The notes under the pieces are model-generated. The model saw only the letters and a list, made by a program, of their open reading frames with translations. It did no database searches and had not been told where the DNA came from. A program made the position numbers and the translations under genes. From Ferruginibacter sp. (GTDB taxonomy: Bacteria; Bacteroidota; Bacteroidia; Chitinophagales; Chitinophagaceae), in assembly GCA_030831725.1 (NCBI GenBank), contig JAURKN010000109.1, forward strand, positions 1 through 8,219: a stretch of DNA of 8,219 bases, in the 5' to 3' direction. Shown here piece after piece: positions 4,825-8,219 of the stretch. How positions within the stretch are numbered: the first letter of the stretch is position 1; every line of letters begins with the position of its first letter.

Positions 4825-6360
4825 ATGGAAAAAATCATTATTCTCGATTTTGGATCACAATATACCCAACTGATCGCCAGGGTGGTTCGCGAGGCCAATG
4901 TGTACTGCGAAATTATTCCATATCATTCCCCTATTCCGGATGATATAAACCTAAAAGGAGTCATTTTATCCGGCTCTCCGGCGTCCTGCAATGAGCCACA
5001 AGCTCCGATGGTCGATGTTAAAGGAATAGCAGCTCGCTACCCGACCCTCGGCATCTGCTACGGAGCCCAACTTACAGCAAAGCAATTCGGCGGTATCGTT
5101 GCCAAAAGCGACAAAAGAGAATACGGTCGCGCCTATTTTACCGCTCAAAACCAATCAGACCCCTTCCTGCTCGGCATTTCAAATCCAACACAGGTATGGA
5201 TGAGTCACAGCGACAGCATCAAATCCCTGCCGGATGGTCTGGAAATACTGGGAACCACCGAGAGCATTCCCGTTGCCGCATTCCGTTCCAATCTGCCGGA
5301 TCTAAAGCCCATTTACGGATTACAATTCCATCCAGAAGTATATCACTCCACAGAAGGCAAAAAACTCATCCGCAACTTCCTTTTTGAGGTTTGCTCCTGT
5401 GCGGGAGAATGGACTTCCGCCCATTTTATCACCGAAGTAGTAGAATCCTTGCGCCAACAAATCGGCGATAAGCGGGTTGTAATGGGCCTGAGCGGCGGAG
5501 TTGACAGCACAGTGGCAGCAACACTCATTCATAAAGCCATAGGCAAGAACCTTTTTGGGATTTTCGTTGATAACGGACTATTGCGCAAAAATGAATTTGA
5601 AGAGGTTCTTGGGATTTATAAACAACTTGGACTGAATGTGAAAGGTGTGGATGCCAAAGAGCATTTTTACACCAAACTCGCGGGAAAAGTGTTGCCAGAA
5701 GAGAAAAGAAAGGCCATCGGGGCTGCTTTCATCGAGGTTTTTGATAAAGAGGCTCACCAATTGTCCGATATCTCTTTCCTAGGCCAAGGCACCATCTATC
5801 CCGATGTCATAGAATCCGTCTCCGTAAACGGTCCTTCTGTTACCATCAAATCGCATCATAATGTAGGAGGCCTCCCTGAAACCATGAAACTCAAGTTGGT
5901 GGAACCGTTGAGATCATTGTTCAAAGACGAAGTAAGACGAATAGGTGCAGAATTGGGTATCCCTGCGGATTTGCTCAACCGCCACCCTTTCCCAGGGCCT
6001 GGTTTGGGAATCCGCATTTTAGGAGAAATTACAGAAGATAAGGTCGCCTTGTTGCAAGAGGCAGATCATGTGTTTATCAATCAATTAAAATCGACAGGAT
6101 TATATCACGAAGTTTGGCAAGCTGGAACCATGCTTTTGCCGGTAAAAAGCGTCGGCGTCATGGGCGACGAAAGAACCTATGAGTTTACGGTTGCACTAAG
6201 AGCAGTAACTTCGGTTGATGGCATGACGGCAGATTGGGCTAAATTGCCTTTTGAATTTCTCGCCGATGTCTCTAACGAAATCATCAACAGAGTAAAAGGA
6301 ATCAACCGAGTGGTTTACGACATCAGCAGCAAGCCACCAGCAACCATTGAATGGGAATGA
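4825..6360 (+). CDS. guaA: GMP synthase, glutamine-hydrolysing
   Basis: Cytoplasmic enzyme that aminates XMP to GMP using glutamine and ATP, the last step of guanine nucleotide synthesis. The 511 residues match the usual two-part enzyme. The class I glutamine amidotransferase domain (about 4-190) has Cys78 in LGICYGAQ and His169/Glu171 in FHPEV as catalytic triad. The ATP pyrophosphatase domain follows, with the P-loop SGGVDST (223-229). The C-terminal dimerisation domain carries HPFPGPGLGIRILGE (387-401), PVKSVGVMGDERTY (439-452) and the final KPPATIEWE. An in-frame TGA 21 nt upstream, with no other start codon between, fixes the ATG. It is transcribed divergently from the ribosomal operon. 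Confidence 0.99.
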   Translation: MEKIIILDFGSQYTQLIARVVREANVYCEIIPYHSPIPDDINLKGVILSGSPASCNEPQAPMVDVKGIAARYPTLGICYGAQLTAKQFGGIVAKSDKREYGRAYFTAQNQSDPFLLGISNPTQVWMSHSDSIKSLPDGLEILGTTESIPVAAFRSNLPDLKPIYGLQFHPEVYHSTEGKKLIRNFLFEVCSCAGEWTSAHFITEVVESLRQQIGDKRVVMGLSGGVDSTVAATLIHKAIGKNLFGIFVDNGLLRKNEFEEVLGIYKQLGLNVKGVDAKEHFYTKLAGKVLPEEKRKAIGAAFIEVFDKEAHQLSDISFLGQGTIYPDVIESVSVNGPSVTIKSHHNVGGLPETMKLKLVEPLRSLFKDEVRRIGAELGIPADLLNRHPFPGPGLGIRILGEITEDKVALLQEADHVFINQLKSTGLYHEVWQAGTMLLPVKSVGVMGDERTYEFTVALRAVTSVDGMTADWAKLPFEFLADVSNEIINRVKGINRVVYDISSKPPATIEWE

Positions 6361-6365
6361 CGATT

Positions 6366-6499
6366 AGGAAGAGTGAGAGTGAGTATGTGAGCGAGAGTGA
6401 GAATGAGAATGAGAGTGAAAATGAAGAATTAGAATGAGAGTGAAAATGAGAGTGAAAATGAGAGTGAGAATGAGAATGAGAATGAGAAAAAAATGAAGA
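6366..6499 (+). repeat. Degenerate hexamer repeat tract after guaA
   Basis: The tract consists mostly of GAGAGT, GAGAAT and GAAAAT units in 6-nt register, and begins a few bases after the guaA stop. From 6393 to 6499 the plus strand has no C, and the only pyrimidine is T. Stop codons interrupt it in the reading frames and no protein is supported. Copy-number change by slippage would alter the spacing between guaA and the downstream gene. The remaining gap (6500-6528) shows no promoter box or terminator. Confidence 0.85.
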
Positions 6500-6528
6500 C
6501 TCCGTCCCTAAAGTCCTGATTTATACGC

Positions 6529-7722
6529 ATGAGAAAATACACACATAGAAAATATCGTATCGCGATATTGACTTCATTTTTATCGCTGCTTTTCGTCGGC
6601 AATGCATACTGCCAGTCGAATCGGGTTTTGAAGGTTGCTGTTTTTGCCCCACTCTATCTGGATTCTGTGTTTACAAAAAATCTTAGCTACAAAGGCGGAA
6701 AAAAATTCCCGAGATTTACTTTGCCTGGCTTCGAACTCAGCCAAGGGGCTGCAGCCGCAGCATCACTATTCCCAATCCCCGGAAGAACAACAGAAACACA
6801 TATTTTCGACACCAAGTCGGACTCCTTGTCGTTGGATAAAATAATCATGTCGGAAGACTTCAGTGAATATCATCTTTTCATCGCGTCGGTTAAAGAGCAA
6901 GAACTTCCAAAACTCTCCGCTCTTTCAAAATCATTACAGATTCCTCTTATTTCAGTCACCTATCCCAATAATGCAGGCATCACAGACAATCCTTTTTTAG
7001 TCTTGCTCAACTCCACCCTGCAAACCCACTGCGAAGCCATCTTTTCTTTCATTCTACAAAATCATTCCAGCGACAAAATCATTCTCGCCAATCAAACAGG
7101 AACTCAAGAGGAAAGGGTTGCTGGTTATTTCCAACAAATCAACAACCAACATTCCAAAAAACTCATCAACTTTCACAATCAAAAACTGGACAGCAATTAT
7201 TACCTAATCAAAAATGCACTGGACAGTACTAAGAAGAATATCATCATTTGTGGAAGTCTCGACGAGAATTTTGCAAACCAGATTTCCATGGCACTCAATC
7301 CACTGAGAGAGAAATATGATTTCACGCTTATTGGCATGCCAAACTGGGAGAGTTTCAAACAATTCAATCAGAAAACAGGCGCATCCAAAATCAATTTTCC
7401 CATTTATTACACAAGTCCGTATTACAACGACCGAACCGATACCATCAGTCAGCAATTGCTAGATTACTATCTGGAAAAATTCAAGGGTGTTCCTACAGAC
7501 ATGTTTTTCAAAGGCTTTGAATCCATGTACGTTTTTTCGAGATTGACTGATCGTTTCCCTGATGGACTGAGCGAAATGGCTACCGACTCTAGCTTGTCTC
7601 TGTTTTCTTTTTACAATCTCATGCCTAAACAAATCCCTCTCCAATTACAACCGGGATTTTATGAGAACAAGCATCTTTTTTTCATCCGCAAACAACAGGG
7701 ACAAACTTCAAAGGCTTGGTGA
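6529..7722 (+). CDS. Exported protein resembling periplasmic binding proteins, type 1 fold
   Basis: The 397 residues start with a signal peptide: basic MRKYTHRKYR, then a hydrophobic stretch (11-23) and a likely signal peptidase I site at AYC|Q (26-29). It lacks a convincing lipobox. The mature part resembles ABC amino-acid binding-protein relatives: strand LKVAVFAPLY (34-43), helix LPGFELSQGAAAAASLF (65-81), THIFDTKSDS (90-99), and SKSLQIPLISVTYP (133-146) followed by NPFLVLLNSTLQTHCEAIFSFI. The end (PGFYENKHLFFIRK) also fits. Bacteroidota relatives often carry LysM domains, but none is seen here. No permease or ATPase genes are adjacent, so a transport role is unproven. An in-frame TGA 12 nt upstream fixes the start. 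Cotranscription with guaA is likely but unproven. Confidence 0.85.
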   Translation: MRKYTHRKYRIAILTSFLSLLFVGNAYCQSNRVLKVAVFAPLYLDSVFTKNLSYKGGKKFPRFTLPGFELSQGAAAAASLFPIPGRTTETHIFDTKSDSLSLDKIIMSEDFSEYHLFIASVKEQELPKLSALSKSLQIPLISVTYPNNAGITDNPFLVLLNSTLQTHCEAIFSFILQNHSSDKIILANQTGTQEERVAGYFQQINNQHSKKLINFHNQKLDSNYYLIKNALDSTKKNIIICGSLDENFANQISMALNPLREKYDFTLIGMPNWESFKQFNQKTGASKINFPIYYTSPYYNDRTDTISQQLLDYYLEKFKGVPTDMFFKGFESMYVFSRLTDRFPDGLSEMATDSSLSLFSFYNLMPKQIPLQLQPGFYENKHLFFIRKQQGQTSKAW

Positions 7723-7742
7723 TTTTCGCGTTGGCACTTTTA

Positions 7743-7827
7743 CACGTTACCAAATTTGGATGTTTGGGGTTGACAAGTTTACACGTTTGCACGTTTGGAC
7801 ATTTGGATATTTGGGTTTGACGTTTGG
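7743..7827 (+). repeat. Degenerate TTTGG repeat with 8-bp period
   Basis: Units follow at 8-nt steps: AAATTTGG (7752), ATGTTTGG (7760), then diverged units, then ACGTTTGC (7783), ACGTTTGG (7791), ACATTTGG (7799) and ATATTTGG (7807). The 25-bp stretch at 7743-7767 recurs at 7999-8023 with two mismatches. No coding role is supported. Related words occur upstream of guaA. Confidence 0.75.
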
Positions 7828-7939
7828 CATGATTGTCGGTTAAGGAAAGTGATTATTATAAACCAAGAACCAAATAACGCCGAACACTAAAAGTCAAACA
7901 TTTTCAACATTTGTGGGATAAGAAAAAAGATATGTCAAA

Positions 7940-7974
7940 ACAACAAACACCAAACAACAAACAACAAACACCAA
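7940..7974 (-). repeat. A/C-rich repeat block in opposite orientation
   Basis: ACAACAAACACCAA occurs at 7940-7953 and again at 7961-7974. The complement of this block resembles the TTTGG repeats on either side, so the family appears here inverted. AAACACCAAACA (7945-7956) pairs perfectly with TGTTTGGTGTTT (8017-8028). The flanking 7828-7939 holds no recognised feature. Confidence 0.7.
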
Positions 7975-7992
7975 CCATTTTCAAAGTTGCCA

Positions 7993-8028
7993 AGTTTGCA
8001 CGTTACCACGTTTGGATGTTTGGTGTTT
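7993..8028 (+). repeat. Second TTTGG repeat block
   Basis: Units AGTTTGCA, CGTTACCA, CGTTTGGA and TGTTTGGT follow at 8-bp steps from 7993. The stretch 7999-8023 is the near-identical partner of 7743-7767. The block ends 22 bp before the A-run of the terminator. Confidence 0.75.
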
Positions 8029-8049
8029 AGATTATTGATTCATTAAATC

Positions 8050-8077
8050 AAAAAAAAGGCCCGTCAAATGACGGACC
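8050..8077 (-). terminator. Rho-independent terminator of the right-edge gene
   Basis: On the minus strand GGTCCGTC (8077-8070) pairs with GACGGGCC (8065-8058), 8 bp with one G-U, around a 4-nt loop. A run of eight T (8057-8050) follows. It lies about 52 nt after the stop codon of the minus-strand gene. There is no T-run on the other side, so it should not stop the plus-strand transcript. Confidence 0.9.
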
Positions 8078-8129
8078 TCGTGGGATTTCAAAATAGACCA
8101 AGATTAATACGCGCTTCTTGTTCCGCATA

Positions 8130-8219
8130 TCAGAATTTGATCAGCTTGCGATTAATTTTTTGCTCATTCTGAAGAATTTCCAGAATGTATGCTCCCGCTT
8201 TCAATTCCTGACCGAACTG
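8130..8219 (-). CDS. C-terminus of a type IX secretion cargo protein, cut by window edge
   Basis: Only the last 29 residues are visible, starting FGQELKAGAYILEI and ending NRKLIKF before TGA. The pattern of L-x-x-G-x-Y, a beta-strand, a short turn with polar residues and a closing basic KLIKF is that of the type A sorting domain of Bacteroidota. Proteins with this tail are exported across the outer membrane by the type IX secretion system, with removal of the tail. The functional part of the protein lies outside the window, so its role cannot be told. It is followed by a strong terminator, so it is the last gene of its transcript. Confidence 0.85.
   Translation of the reverse strand, partial: QFGQELKAGAYILEILQNEQKINRKLIKF

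Noticed and set aside
6393..6520. Short open frames of Met-Arg-Val-Lys or Glu-Asn-Glu-Ser type in the hexamer tract
   Set aside because: They only mirror the DNA repeat, are broken by stops and have no conserved protein character.
7661..7843. 60-codon plus-strand frame overlapping the end of the binding-protein-like gene
   Set aside because: Starts inside the gene in another frame and its second half reads through TTTGG repeats.

Overview
The window comes from a member of the Bacteroidota. Four things point there. The ribosomal proteins match that phylum's versions. All assessable genes lack a Shine-Dalgarno core and have A-rich leaders instead. Both divergent promoters carry the phylum's -7 box (TACCTTTG, consensus TAnnTTTG). 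The last gene ends in a type IX secretion sorting tail. A genus cannot be named from sequence reading alone.

Positions 1-4368 (minus strand) hold the first part of the S10 ribosomal protein operon, in transcription order rpsJ, rplC, rplD, rplW, rplB, rpsS, rplV, rpsC (cut by the window start). All are intact and of normal length. Gaps are 29-62 nt except the 176-nt rpsJ-rplC gap, which holds three hand-found hairpins and a 32-codon reading frame overlapping the rpsJ stop. A nested hairpin lies between rpsS and rplV.

Positions 4369-4824 separate rpsJ from the divergent guaA. Each gene has a copy of TACCTTTG upstream. The middle is low-complexity G/T-rich repeat DNA, including a 49-bp direct repeat. 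The guaA box lies so close to the ATG that the mRNA is probably leaderless or nearly so.

Positions 4825-7722 (plus strand) hold guaA (GMP synthase), then a C-free hexamer repeat tract, then a 397-residue exported protein resembling the periplasmic binding proteins of type 1 fold. The two may be cotranscribed, since no promoter is visible between them.

Positions 7723-8129 have no gene. They hold degenerate TTTGG-type repeats with an 8-bp period, in both orientations, and a strong minus-strand terminator at 8050-8077. That terminator serves a gene entering from the right edge (8130-8219), of which only the type IX secretion C-terminal tail is visible.

Most of the window is ordinary core genome. 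The less ordinary parts are the rpsJ-rplC spacer, the near-leaderless guaA start and the shared intergenic repeats.
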